A stretch of DNA of 6,520 nucleotides, taken from the NCBI GenBank assembly GCA_003223595.1, contig QHVR01000044.1, positions 1-6,520 on the forward strand, written 5' to 3'. Position numbers and translations under genes: made by a program. Source of the stretch: Acidobacteriota bacterium (GTDB lineage Bacteria > Acidobacteriota > Terriglobia > Terriglobales > Acidobacteriaceae). Shown here piece after piece: positions 1-6,428 of this stretch (the first letter of the stretch is position 1; each line of letters starts with the position of its first letter). The notes under the pieces are model-generated. The model worked only from the letters and a program-made list of their open reading frames with translations. It had not been told where the DNA came from and did not search any database.

Positions 1-19
1 GCGAGTTCTGCTGCAGGTA

Positions 20-51
20 CCTTGGTTATTTGCCCAATGGCATAAGCAAGG
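20..51 (+). promoter_or_regulatory. Leader hairpin upstream of the minor-pilin operon
   Basis: Positions 20-29 (CCTTGGTTAT) pair with 42-51 (ATAAGCAAGG) at 9 of 10 positions, with one G-G mismatch at 25/46. After a two-base bulge (30-31) the stem continues as GCC 32-34 with GGC 39-41, closing on the loop CAAT. The 3' arm runs into AAGGAGA (48-54), a Shine-Dalgarno-like sequence three bases before an ATG at 57-59. That ATG opens only an 11-codon frame ending at 92. There is no T-run after the stem, so it is not an intrinsic terminator. It may be an mRNA leader structure of the pilin operon, part of a riboswitch expression platform, or the 3' end of an upstream transcript. All three + frames are open at the window edge (to 45, 92 and 112), so the tail of an upstream gene cannot be excluded. 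The structure is seen; any regulatory role is inferred. Confidence 0.35.
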
Positions 52-137
52 AGACAATGCACGACTGCAAGTGCCCGTTATGTCTTGGGTAAGTAACTTA
101 GTTGTAAGTTGAATGTACAGAATTCTGGACGAATGAT

Positions 138-635
138 ATGGCGCAACCTACTCAATATTTTAAACGAAGCTCTGCAGGACTTAGCTTGGTTGAGCTCATG
201 GTTGTGATGGCGATCGGTACCGTCCTGTCTCTTCTGGCGGTACCGGTCTTCAACTCAGCGATGACGACCATGCGGCTGAATGCGGTGGCAAGCAACGTGA
301 CTGCGGCAATCGGAAAGACCCGATACCGGGCCATCATGAACAGCCAGCCCTATACGCTGACTCTGAGCACGCCAGCCAACACTTACGTCGTAACGAATCT
401 GCAAAGCAAAGTTACGGACAATGCGGTTCCATTACCCAGCACATTAGTGGCAATCAACGGCGGTGGAAACGCGACTTATACCTTCACTTTCTGCCCTAAT
501 GGCACCGCGTATGGCGCAGGGGGAACATGTCCGAGTGCGAATGTGACCCCGGTGTTATCGCTTACCTACAAGAGCAGGCAAACCGATATCAGTGTTTCGA
601 GCGTAGGCAATGTCACAACAAATGCGATCCATTAA
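138..635 (+). CDS. GspH/FimT-type minor pilin (type IV pilus pseudopilin)
   Basis: This 165-residue prepilin has a 14-residue basic leader ending at Gly14, followed by LSLVE. Glu19 is therefore the conserved Glu at +5 of the mature protein, and PilD-type cleavage and N-methylation would occur after Gly14. Residues 15-37 form the hydrophobic helix that anchors the subunit in the inner membrane and packs the filament core. The C-terminal half has the GspH/FimT look: a beta-strand leading into FCPNGTAYG, then a terminal strand ISVSSVGNV. Cys119 and Cys131 bracket a short loop and could form a disulfide. The length is normal for the family. The ATG at 138 is preceded only by a weak GGA (127-129), with no strong ribosome-binding site. 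It is the first gene of the operon and its end overlaps pilV. By homology it joins the pilus-initiating minor-pilin complex, as FimU/GspH do. A pseudopilin of a type II-like secretion system is the main alternative. Confidence 0.87.
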   Translation: MAQPTQYFKRSSAGLSLVELMVVMAIGTVLSLLAVPVFNSAMTTMRLNAVASNVTAAIGKTRYRAIMNSQPYTLTLSTPANTYVVTNLQSKVTDNAVPLPSTLVAINGGGNATYTFTFCPNGTAYGAGGTCPSANVTPVLSLTYKSRQTDISVSSVGNVTTNAIH

Positions 636-1218
636 CCCGAAGGCGCGGAGCAGAGGATTCACCTTGCTCGAAGTGCTGGTATCGATGGCCATCATGACCG
701 TCGGCCTGCTGGGAGTCGCCGCCCTGATCGGCAGCACGCTGGCGACCGGCACGCAGGCACGGTACATGAACATCGCCAACGTTCTTGCGTCCGAGAAGCT
801 GGACAACTTGAACAAGTGGCCGTCGAATGACCCCAACGTCGCGGCGGGGGGAGCGCTTGCCGGTCCAGCCAATTGCGTCGCGGGTGACGCCTATTGCGAT
901 CAGGTCGTCGTCTCTGAGTTAAGCGGCGCCAATTACGAGACGCAAACCCAAGTGGTGAATAACGTCGCCACCACTACCACGATTGTGCATACCAACTCCG
1001 GATGCGTGGACACTCCGGTCAACTGCGGTGTTCCCGCTCCCAACGGCAATGGAAACACCTTTACTCGCCGCTGGCTGATTACACAGGATCCGGTCATTAC
1101 GAGCACTGGCGGCAACCCGAGCACGGTGACCGGAGCCAGGCGAATCACCGTTATAGTTTCTCTCGCGCAAGCGGGCAAACTCCCCGTGAGTATCCAGATG
1201 AGTATGGTGCGCCCATGA
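610..1218 (+). CDS. pilV: PilV-type minor pilin (GspI-like)
   Basis: This is a 202-residue prepilin. A basic leader ends at Gly16, followed by FTLLEVLVSMAIMTVGLLG, the usual PilV/GspI signature, with Glu21 at mature +5. The segment at about residues 50-70 (ARYMNIANVLASEKLDNL) matches the amphipathic second half of the N-terminal helix. The C-terminal part has the family's RRW strand (153-155) and a final pair of strands. Four cysteines (89, 96, 132, 139) form two pairs with the same spacing (C-x6-C), suggesting two small disulfide loops. The start at 610 overlaps the upstream gene by 26 bases. A second ATG at 622 would shorten the leader to 12 residues and is equally plausible, because neither start has a good Shine-Dalgarno. 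The overlap implies translational coupling. Its stop shares bases with the next start (ATGA at 1215-1218). The expected role is a minor subunit of the pilus priming complex. Confidence 0.85.
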   Translation: MSQQMRSINPKARSRGFTLLEVLVSMAIMTVGLLGVAALIGSTLATGTQARYMNIANVLASEKLDNLNKWPSNDPNVAAGGALAGPANCVAGDAYCDQVVVSELSGANYETQTQVVNNVATTTTIVHTNSGCVDTPVNCGVPAPNGNGNTFTRRWLITQDPVITSTGGNPSTVTGARRITVIVSLAQAGKLPVSIQMSMVRP

Positions 1219-2528
1219 ATACGACTGCAGTTCACAACCAGCGATCAATCAAACTCATAGCCAACGACATGCGGGGATTCTCCCTGGTGGAATTGCTGGT
1301 CGCCATGGGCGTATTCCTGATTGTGACCGGGGCCGCGTTTTCGCTCTTTAACCAGCATGCGAAGCTGGTGACGCGCCAGCAGAATCTCTCGGGGGTAAAC
1401 ATCGGGCTGCGCAATGCGATGTCGCAGCTCGAAATGGATCTTTCCGGCGCAGGGCAGAACTTTCTCTCCGGCGTAGTCAATGCGCAGCCGTTCGGCCTGG
1501 GAGTGATCATTCAGAACAACGTGCCCGGAGTCGCCCCGGCTTGCGCGCCGAACCCTGCGACCTGGGCGTACCCGGTGCCCAGCAGTTGCTTCGATTCTTT
1601 CACCATTGTCAACACGAAACCATGTGTAACGGCTGGCGGCACTACGACGCCCGTGCTGGTCGTAAACGAGAATGCCAATGGCAATAATCAAGCCTCGGTG
1701 GCGGTGTCGAACAGTTCAATCTTGTGGGCCGACGATCCCAACAATCCGGGCAACGTGGCTGCCTTTGCCAATGACACCACTTGTTTCAAGAGCGGAGATG
1801 AGCTTCTAGTCGTCTCCCTGGCGAGCAACCCGCAGCCGCAATGCATTCCGGGCAACGCCGCCAGCGCCTTCACCTATTGCATGAGCTTCGTCGTGCTCAC
1901 CAAAGATGCTGGAGTCACGGGAAACGGAATTCAGCTGCAGCACAACCCGACCGGCGCAGCCACGGATCCATTGGGCCTGTTCGCTACCACGGTTGGAGGC
2001 AATAACTTCAATAAGGCGAACGGCCTCAATTATCCCTTCCCGAACGGCTCGTACATCATTGATCTCGGCACCGGCGGCAATGACATTACTTATGCAGTTC
2101 AGAACAGCCCCACGAATGCGAACGACCCGCAACTGCTGCGCTGCCTGGGTGTCACGTGCACCGCGGCTAATTCAACGGTTCTCACTGATCAGGTGATCGG
2201 ATTCAAGATTGGCGCGGCTCTATGGGACAACGCGGCTCAAGGCGCAACCGAGATCGCGAACTATTTCTACAACTCGGCGAACTATTGCAGTGACGCGGTG
2301 AACAATGCCGACTGCACCAAGGTTCCACCACCGGCAAATGATCCCAACGATTTCAATCTCATCCGCGCCATACGTATTTCCATGATTGGCCGGACGACAC
2401 CCCGTAGCGATATCAGCGTCTCGAATTTCCAGAACAGTTTCGATAATGGGCCCTATTGGGTTCAACAGGCATCAGTGGCGGTGGATCTTCGAAATATGAG
2501 CAGCGACGATTTAGGCAACGCGAACTGA
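1215..2528 (+). CDS. pilW: PilW-type minor pilin (GspJ-like), enlarged
   Basis: This is a 437-residue prepilin. The leader ends at Gly21, followed by FSLVELLVAMGVFLIVTGAA, with Glu26 at mature +5. PilW-like landmarks follow: the helix end SQLEMDLSGAGQN (70-82), a C-terminal IRAIRISMIGRT stretch (383-394), and a closing VAVDLRN (421-427). The reading frame is open further upstream (to 1002), but that part lies inside pilV. The ATG at 1215 overlaps the pilV stop as ATGA, the usual coupling arrangement, so it is chosen here. ATG 1269 would leave only a three-residue leader. The chain is much longer than proteobacterial PilW proteins (roughly 250-350 residues). The extra length is a polar Asn/Gly/Thr-rich middle (about 100-320). 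It has ten cysteines (110, 125, 137, 190, 210, 222, 310, 315, 358, 367), an even number that fits disulfide stabilisation in the periplasm. Family role: bridging subunit of the minor-pilin tip complex. Confidence 0.84.
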   Translation: MNTTAVHNQRSIKLIANDMRGFSLVELLVAMGVFLIVTGAAFSLFNQHAKLVTRQQNLSGVNIGLRNAMSQLEMDLSGAGQNFLSGVVNAQPFGLGVIIQNNVPGVAPACAPNPATWAYPVPSSCFDSFTIVNTKPCVTAGGTTTPVLVVNENANGNNQASVAVSNSSILWADDPNNPGNVAAFANDTTCFKSGDELLVVSLASNPQPQCIPGNAASAFTYCMSFVVLTKDAGVTGNGIQLQHNPTGAATDPLGLFATTVGGNNFNKANGLNYPFPNGSYIIDLGTGGNDITYAVQNSPTNANDPQLLRCLGVTCTAANSTVLTDQVIGFKIGAALWDNAAQGATEIANYFYNSANYCSDAVNNADCTKVPPPANDPNDFNLIRAIRISMIGRTTPRSDISVSNFQNSFDNGPYWVQQASVAVDLRNMSSDDLGNAN

Positions 2529-2569
2529 GTGGAGAGCTGCAATTCTTTTTAGCCCAGGTCGGATTTTTC

Positions 2570-2575
2570 AGGAGG
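2570..2575 (+). promoter_or_regulatory. Strong Shine-Dalgarno of pilX
   Basis: A perfect AGGAGG lies four bases before the ATG at 2580. It is the only strong ribosome-binding site in the pilin operon, and it fixes the pilX start. It sits in the 51-base gap after pilW, where translational coupling cannot work, so the last gene appears to be initiated independently. Confidence 0.85.
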
Positions 2576-2579
2576 CTTT

Positions 2580-4514
2580 ATGAGCAGTAAAACGATGTTC
2601 AATGCCCCCGGCAAGAAAGCTGGTTTTGCGGCAGACAGGGCGCACGATGGCGCTCGTGGCGCCGCCTTGTTGATTACGTTGATCTTGCTGGCGCTGTTGA
2701 GCGCGGCCAGTGTGGCCATGGTTCTGCTGGTTTCCTCCGACACCATGATTAACGGTTATTACCGCAACTATCGCGGGTCATTTTATGCGGCAGACTCAGG
2801 GGTCAACGTGGTTGTGCAGTCGATCGCGAACAGCGTTAAAGGGAACGCGAACAACGCCGCGAATCCACCGCTCCCACTGAACGGCGTACCAGCGGCTGTG
2901 ACCGCTTCTTACGCCCCGTATCAGGCCAGCTATTACAGCATCGTCGATCCCGGCTCATGGAAGGCGCAGTTCCAGCTAATCGCGAATCCTGACGGCAATC
3001 CGGTGCTCAGCGCCGCTTCGGGGTGCGTCTCCAGCCCCAATGCGAACGATGGCAACAGTCCCGGCAATGGCGACCTCGTGTGGACCTGCACTTACCCTTA
3101 CGAGGTCACAGTGAAAGGACAGTCCGCCGGAACGGAAGCGGAAGAGATCACCGAGAATGGCATTGTGCGCTACAGCAACATCACCGGAACCTTGGCAGCG
3201 GGCGGTCCGCCAAAGTTTTCCAAGTGGGGCGCTTTCATCACCAAGTTCGGTGACTGCCAGGGAGCCTTGGTCCCGGGCACGATGACAGGACCCTTCTTCA
3301 CAGATGGCCAATGGAACTTCGGCAACTACAGCAATCCTGGATACACCTTCACCGATACAGTCGGCCAGGCGGGAGCGAATGTGAGCTGGTGGACCAACCA
3401 GTGCACGGATTCACCCACCGCTCCCAAGGGTTTCAAGGCCCCCACGTTTCAGAATGGCTTACAGTTGAGCCAGAATACGGTTACGCCGCCTTCGAACACG
3501 TACAACCAGGCGCAGGCTGTGTTGGATGGCAAAGGCACTCCGCCCTGCACCGTGACACCTTGCGCTCCCGATCCCCCGCCCAGCCAGAGCCAGATGAACA
3601 ATGAACTCAAGACGGTGAAAGGCGTGGCGTATCCAGCCAGTGGAGCTGCACCCACCGGCGTTTTCATTCCTTACTACACCAATTCGAGTGGCCAGAAAGT
3701 ATACGGCAGCAATCCAGCCACGGGCGGCGATGGCGCCGGTGGAGGTTTCTATATCAACGGCAACGCTTCGATCACCTTGGCTGCCACAACGGGTGGGGAT
3801 GGCACGACCAATCCTACCCAGACCTATACCATCACTCAGGGCTCTACGACCACAACCATCATCTTGGATAACGTTGCTGGTTTGACCACAGTGTCCTCGG
3901 GTGGAACCACCTTGTCGTTAGCAGGCATTCCGCAGCAACTCGATCCGAATACGGGGCAAGCGATTGTGCAGAACGATCCTTCCGGCAACGCCGTCAACCC
4001 CGCCTTGCTCTATGTGAACGGAGCCATTACTGGATTGAACGGTACAGTGCAGAATAACGAGGGCATCACCGTGGTGGCCTCCAGCAGTGTCAGCATCACC
4101 GGGGACCTGACCTATATGCAATCTCCGGTCTCGATCCCGGCCGACACATTGAATGCTTCCACCAACGCGGGAGTATTAGGAATCTTCACCACCTCAAACA
4201 TCAACTTATATCCCAACTCGAACGGCAACCTGACGGTGAATGCCAGCCTCGCCGCCATTGGCAGCGGAAGCAGTGGCTTTGCCACTCCAGGAGGATCAAT
4301 CGGTACCTGGACGATTGTCGGTGGGCGCGCGGAAGATCAGGCGCACAGCGTGAATATCAGCACGGGAAACACCTACTATGACCGGCGCTTTGCCAATAAT
4401 TTTGGCCCGCCATGGTTCCCGACGGCCGTACCACAACCGGGACAGGCTGGCATTCCTGCCGGACCAGTTCACATGAGCGTCACGCGGCTTTCCTGGAAAG
4501 AAGTGAACCGCTAA
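2580..4514 (+). CDS. pilX: PilX N-terminal-domain minor pilin with long C-terminal beta-rich region
   Basis: This is a 644-residue protein. A 27-residue leader ends in Gly27, followed by AALLITLILLALLSAASVAM, a membrane helix of about residues 28-52. It lacks Glu at mature +5 (Ile32 is there), as in GspK/PilX-type tip subunits. The following YYRNYRGSFYAADSGVN (60-76) is the PilX_N pattern that normally reads N-x-R-x(n)-AAEAG. Typical PilX proteins are about 150-250 residues, so some 400 residues are extra. Residues 85-375 are polar and Pro/Asn/Gly-rich, with six cysteines (149, 170, 226, 275, 323, 328). Residues 390-590 are short alternating Gly/Thr/Val/Ile strands (LYVNGAITG, ITVVASSSVSITGDLTY, GVLGIFTTSNINL), suggesting a beta-helix or DUF4900-like fold. 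It ends in an aromatic YYDRRF...PPWFP motif (599-614). It is last in the operon, ahead of a terminator. The likely role is the pilus-tip minor pilin, with the extension exposed for binding or capping; that role is inferred. Confidence 0.8.
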   Translation: MSSKTMFNAPGKKAGFAADRAHDGARGAALLITLILLALLSAASVAMVLLVSSDTMINGYYRNYRGSFYAADSGVNVVVQSIANSVKGNANNAANPPLPLNGVPAAVTASYAPYQASYYSIVDPGSWKAQFQLIANPDGNPVLSAASGCVSSPNANDGNSPGNGDLVWTCTYPYEVTVKGQSAGTEAEEITENGIVRYSNITGTLAAGGPPKFSKWGAFITKFGDCQGALVPGTMTGPFFTDGQWNFGNYSNPGYTFTDTVGQAGANVSWWTNQCTDSPTAPKGFKAPTFQNGLQLSQNTVTPPSNTYNQAQAVLDGKGTPPCTVTPCAPDPPPSQSQMNNELKTVKGVAYPASGAAPTGVFIPYYTNSSGQKVYGSNPATGGDGAGGGFYINGNASITLAATTGGDGTTNPTQTYTITQGSTTTTIILDNVAGLTTVSSGGTTLSLAGIPQQLDPNTGQAIVQNDPSGNAVNPALLYVNGAITGLNGTVQNNEGITVVASSSVSITGDLTYMQSPVSIPADTLNASTNAGVLGIFTTSNINLYPNSNGNLTVNASLAAIGSGSSGFATPGGSIGTWTIVGGRAEDQAHSVNISTGNTYYDRRFANNFGPPWFPTAVPQPGQAGIPAGPVHMSVTRLSWKEVNR

Positions 4515-4545
4515 GCCGGTCGCGCAACTAGAACCACTTAAGCGT

Positions 4546-4586
4546 GTGGCCCATCTTCGGCGGTGAAGACGGGCCACTTTCGTTTT
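4546..4586 (+). terminator. Rho-independent terminator of the minor-pilin operon
   Basis: GTGGCCC (4546-4552) pairs with GGGCCAC (4571-4577). After one A-C mismatch the stem continues as TCTTC (4554-4558) with GAAGA (4565-4569), closing on the loop GGCGGT. The T-rich tail TTTCGTTTT (4578-4586) follows on the + strand. It lies 31 bases after the pilX stop. Read from the other strand there is no T-run after the stem, so it is primarily a + strand terminator, though the hairpin could slow polymerase from hflX too. Confidence 0.85.
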
Positions 4587-4599
4587 ACGCGATCCCGTG

Positions 4600-4612
4600 G
4601 CGTGGTCCACGC
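4600..4612 (-). terminator. Short palindrome just downstream of hflX
   Basis: GCGTG (4600-4604) pairs with CACGC (4608-4612) around a three-base loop, four bases beyond the hflX stop. It is a small GC-rich stem without a following T-run on the - strand. It may contribute to 3' end formation or stability of the hfq-hflX mRNA, alone or with the neighbouring larger hairpin. It is weak as a stand-alone terminator. Confidence 0.3.
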
Positions 4613-4616
4613 TGGT

Positions 4617-6086
4617 TTAGTGATTCACCACAAACTGCTTGACGCGCCGCACTAGCGATTCCGGGGCGTCGGCTTCGAATTCGACGGCGCCGTCCTGATA
4701 TTTCCTGGAATAAATTCGCGCACGCGCCTCCAGCATGGCCAGCGTCTTCCCTTCCTTCTGCGGAACGCGCAGATGCACGCGGCTCACGCGGTCTTCCTCA
4801 ATCATCTGGTCGATGCGCTCGCGCAAGGTGTCGAGCCCGGCTCCTTCGATTGCCGATACGTAAACCGTGCGCGAACCCGGGCGCGAACCCTCGGCCAGCA
4901 AAGACTGCGCGACTTCGTCATCCAGCAGATCGACTTTATTCATCACGCGCAGGCGCGTTCTTTTCTCCGCTTCCAATTCCTTGAGGACAATTTCCACCTG
5001 CGCATCCTGCTCGGCGGAGAGCCGGCTGCTCGCGTCGGAAACGTGCAGAATCAGCGACGCGCGTTGCACTTCTTCGAGAGTGGCCCGAAATGCGGAGACC
5101 AGCGTGTGCGGCAAATTCCGGATGAATCCCACGGTATCGGACAGCAAGACCTTTCGCTTCGACGGCAGATCAATGCCGCGAATCGTAGGGTCCAGCGTCG
5201 CAAACATCTTTGGAGAAGACAAGACTCCCGCCTGGGTCAAGGCGTTAAACAAGGTTGATTTGCCGGCGTTGGTGTATCCGACTAATGCCACCGTGGCCAG
5301 CGGGGCAGATTCGCGCCGCTGCCGCTGCTGGGCGCGCACCCGGCGCACATTCTCCAACTGCTGCTCCAGGTGACGGACCCGGCGCGCAATCTTTCGCCGG
5401 TCGGTTTCGAGCTGAGTTTCACCCGGACCGCGCGTTCCAATTCCGCCGCCGAGTTGCGACATCTCCACACCGTGCCCGGCCAGGCGCGGCATCATGTACT
5501 TCAGTTGCGCCAGTTCGACCTGCAACTGCCCTTCCCGCGTTCGCGCATGCCGGGCAAAAATATCGAGGATGAGCTGGGTGCGATCAATCACCCGCCGGCC
5601 AACAATCTTTTCTATGTTGCGCTGCTGTGAAGGACTCAAGTCGTGATCGAACAGCAGAACGTCGGCATTTACCGAGGCTGCCGCGCCCGCGATCTCCTCC
5701 AGCTTGCCCGCTCCGATCAGGGTTGCTGGATCAGGCCGGTCGCGGCGCTGCAGCATTTCGCCCGACACCTGCGCTCCCGCGCTTTCGGCGAGCGCCCGCA
5801 GTTCGGCCAGAGATTCGTCCGCGTCGAACTCGGGAATGACGGGCCTAGACTTTACCGGTGCATCTTTTCGGGCGGGAGTGGGGGATTCCGCGCCCATCGC
5901 AGCCGCGTCCCGGGCCGCCGCGGCGTGAGCCGGAACCGATCCCTTGCCGCGCTTGGAACGTACTTCCAGCCCCACCAGAAAAGCTTTCTCAGTCTGCGAG
6001 CGCTCGTCCGCACCATTGGCTTTTAAAGGCACACGTGAGCCGGCGCGTGTACTGGCGCGGGATGCGTTGCGATGAGAACTTCCCAA
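4617..6086 (-). CDS. hflX: GTPase HflX (ribosome-splitting GTPase)
   Basis: This is a 489-residue cytosolic GTPase of the Obg/HflX superfamily. HflX binds 50S/70S ribosomes and, by family knowledge, splits stalled or hibernating ribosomes using GTP. The order is: N-terminal HflX domain (about 34-225, interrupted by the insert below) containing LFDHDLSPSQQRNIEK and the hallmark GPGETQLETDRR (220-231); a coiled basic linker (about 228-260); the G domain with G1 GYTNAGKS (270-277), the switch I region FATLDPT, G3 DTVG (317-320), G4 NKVD (383-386) and G5 VSA (410-412); and a C-terminal domain. All nucleotide-binding motifs are intact. It is longer than E. coli HflX (426 residues) because of an N-terminal tail of about 33 residues and an Ala/charged insert (about 43-85) between the first strand (AFLVGLEV) and first helix. 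The first start codon in frame is TTG (6084-6086), 11 bases after hfq, with a weak GGATAGG upstream. GTG at 6032 is an alternative with no visible Shine-Dalgarno. Confidence 0.96.
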   Translation of the reverse strand: MGSSHRNASRASTRAGSRVPLKANGADERSQTEKAFLVGLEVRSKRGKGSVPAHAAAARDAAAMGAESPTPARKDAPVKSRPVIPEFDADESLAELRALAESAGAQVSGEMLQRRDRPDPATLIGAGKLEEIAGAAASVNADVLLFDHDLSPSQQRNIEKIVGRRVIDRTQLILDIFARHARTREGQLQVELAQLKYMMPRLAGHGVEMSQLGGGIGTRGPGETQLETDRRKIARRVRHLEQQLENVRRVRAQQRQRRESAPLATVALVGYTNAGKSTLFNALTQAGVLSSPKMFATLDPTIRGIDLPSKRKVLLSDTVGFIRNLPHTLVSAFRATLEEVQRASLILHVSDASSRLSAEQDAQVEIVLKELEAEKRTRLRVMNKVDLLDDEVAQSLLAEGSRPGSRTVYVSAIEGAGLDTLRERIDQMIEEDRVSRVHLRVPQKEGKTLAMLEARARIYSRKYQDGAVEFEADAPESLVRRVKQFVVNH

Positions 6087-6097
6087 GCGGAAAACGC

Positions 6098-6409
6098 CTA
6101 TCCTTCAGTGCCCGAAGCCGTCGCTGCGGTGGCGGCGGGGACTGGCCCGTTGGCCGCCCTCTCCGAATGAGGCGCGTGTGCGGTATGCGTCACCACCCCG
6201 CGCCCCATTACCACCGTTGAGATGGCGTGCTTGAAGATCAGTTGCTCCTGACCGTTCGCCTCGAGCACTACCGAGTACTTGTCAAAGGAGCGGATGCGGC
6301 CCGTCAGCTTCACTCCGCTGAGCAGATAAATGGTGATACTCACTCGCTCTTTTCGGGCCGTATTGAGGAAGGAATCCTGGATGTTTTGTGCCGGCTTATT
6401 GCTGTCCAT
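6098..6409 (-). CDS. hfq: RNA chaperone Hfq
   Basis: This 103-residue Sm-like protein forms hexamers that bind sRNAs and mRNAs. The N-terminal QDSFLNTARKERVSITIYL (11-29) and SGVKLTGRIRSFD (31-43) form the Sm1 region, and LIFKHAISTVV (57-67) the Sm2 region with the proximal-face KH pair. Rim residues correspond to Arg19, Lys20 and Arg22, so the basic rim patch is kept. Gln11 matches the proximal-face Gln8 of E. coli and Tyr28 matches the distal-face Tyr25. Phe59 stands where E. coli has Tyr55, and the loop before Sm2 has one extra residue. The tail (about 70-103) is Ala/Thr-rich and probably disordered. The ATG at 6407-6409 has a strong AAGGAG seven bases upstream. hflX follows 11 bases downstream, the widespread hfq-hflX pairing, so co-transcription is expected. 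The promoter is not identifiable in the 111 bases available. Confidence 0.97.
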   Translation of the reverse strand: MDSNKPAQNIQDSFLNTARKERVSITIYLLSGVKLTGRIRSFDKYSVVLEANGQEQLIFKHAISTVVMGRGVVTHTAHAPHSERAANGPVPAATAATASGTEG

Positions 6410-6416
6410 AGCCGAT

Positions 6417-6422
6417 CTCCTT
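6417..6422 (-). promoter_or_regulatory. Shine-Dalgarno of hfq
   Basis: On the - strand AAGGAG stands seven bases before the ATG of hfq, near-ideal strength and spacing. It fixes the hfq start and contrasts with the weak site in front of the TTG of hflX, suggesting Hfq is translated more strongly than HflX from a shared mRNA. Confidence 0.8.
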
Positions 6423-6428
6423 CAGTCG

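Noticed and set aside
85..114. Possible sigma-70-like promoter (TTGGGT at 85-90, TTGAAT at 109-114, spacing 18)
   Set aside because: Only about 3/6 and 4/6 matches to consensus in an AT-richer stretch, which is too weak to call.
118..127. Perfect 10-bp palindrome CAGAATTCTG just upstream of the first pilin gene
   Set aside because: Too short to call as an operator, and there is no second copy nearby.
1245..1691. A 148-codon - strand open frame inside pilW
   Set aside because: It overlaps a clear prepilin gene, has no ribosome-binding logic or domain, and is best explained as a shadow frame.
2541..2567. T-rich runs between pilW and pilX as a possible internal terminator
   Set aside because: No stable stem precedes the T-runs, and a strong Shine-Dalgarno follows immediately.
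4773..6026. Several long + strand open frames antisense to hflX
   Set aside because: They are low-complexity Arg/Ala/Ser-rich translations opposite a well-supported GTPase gene in GC-rich DNA, and show no recognisable domain.
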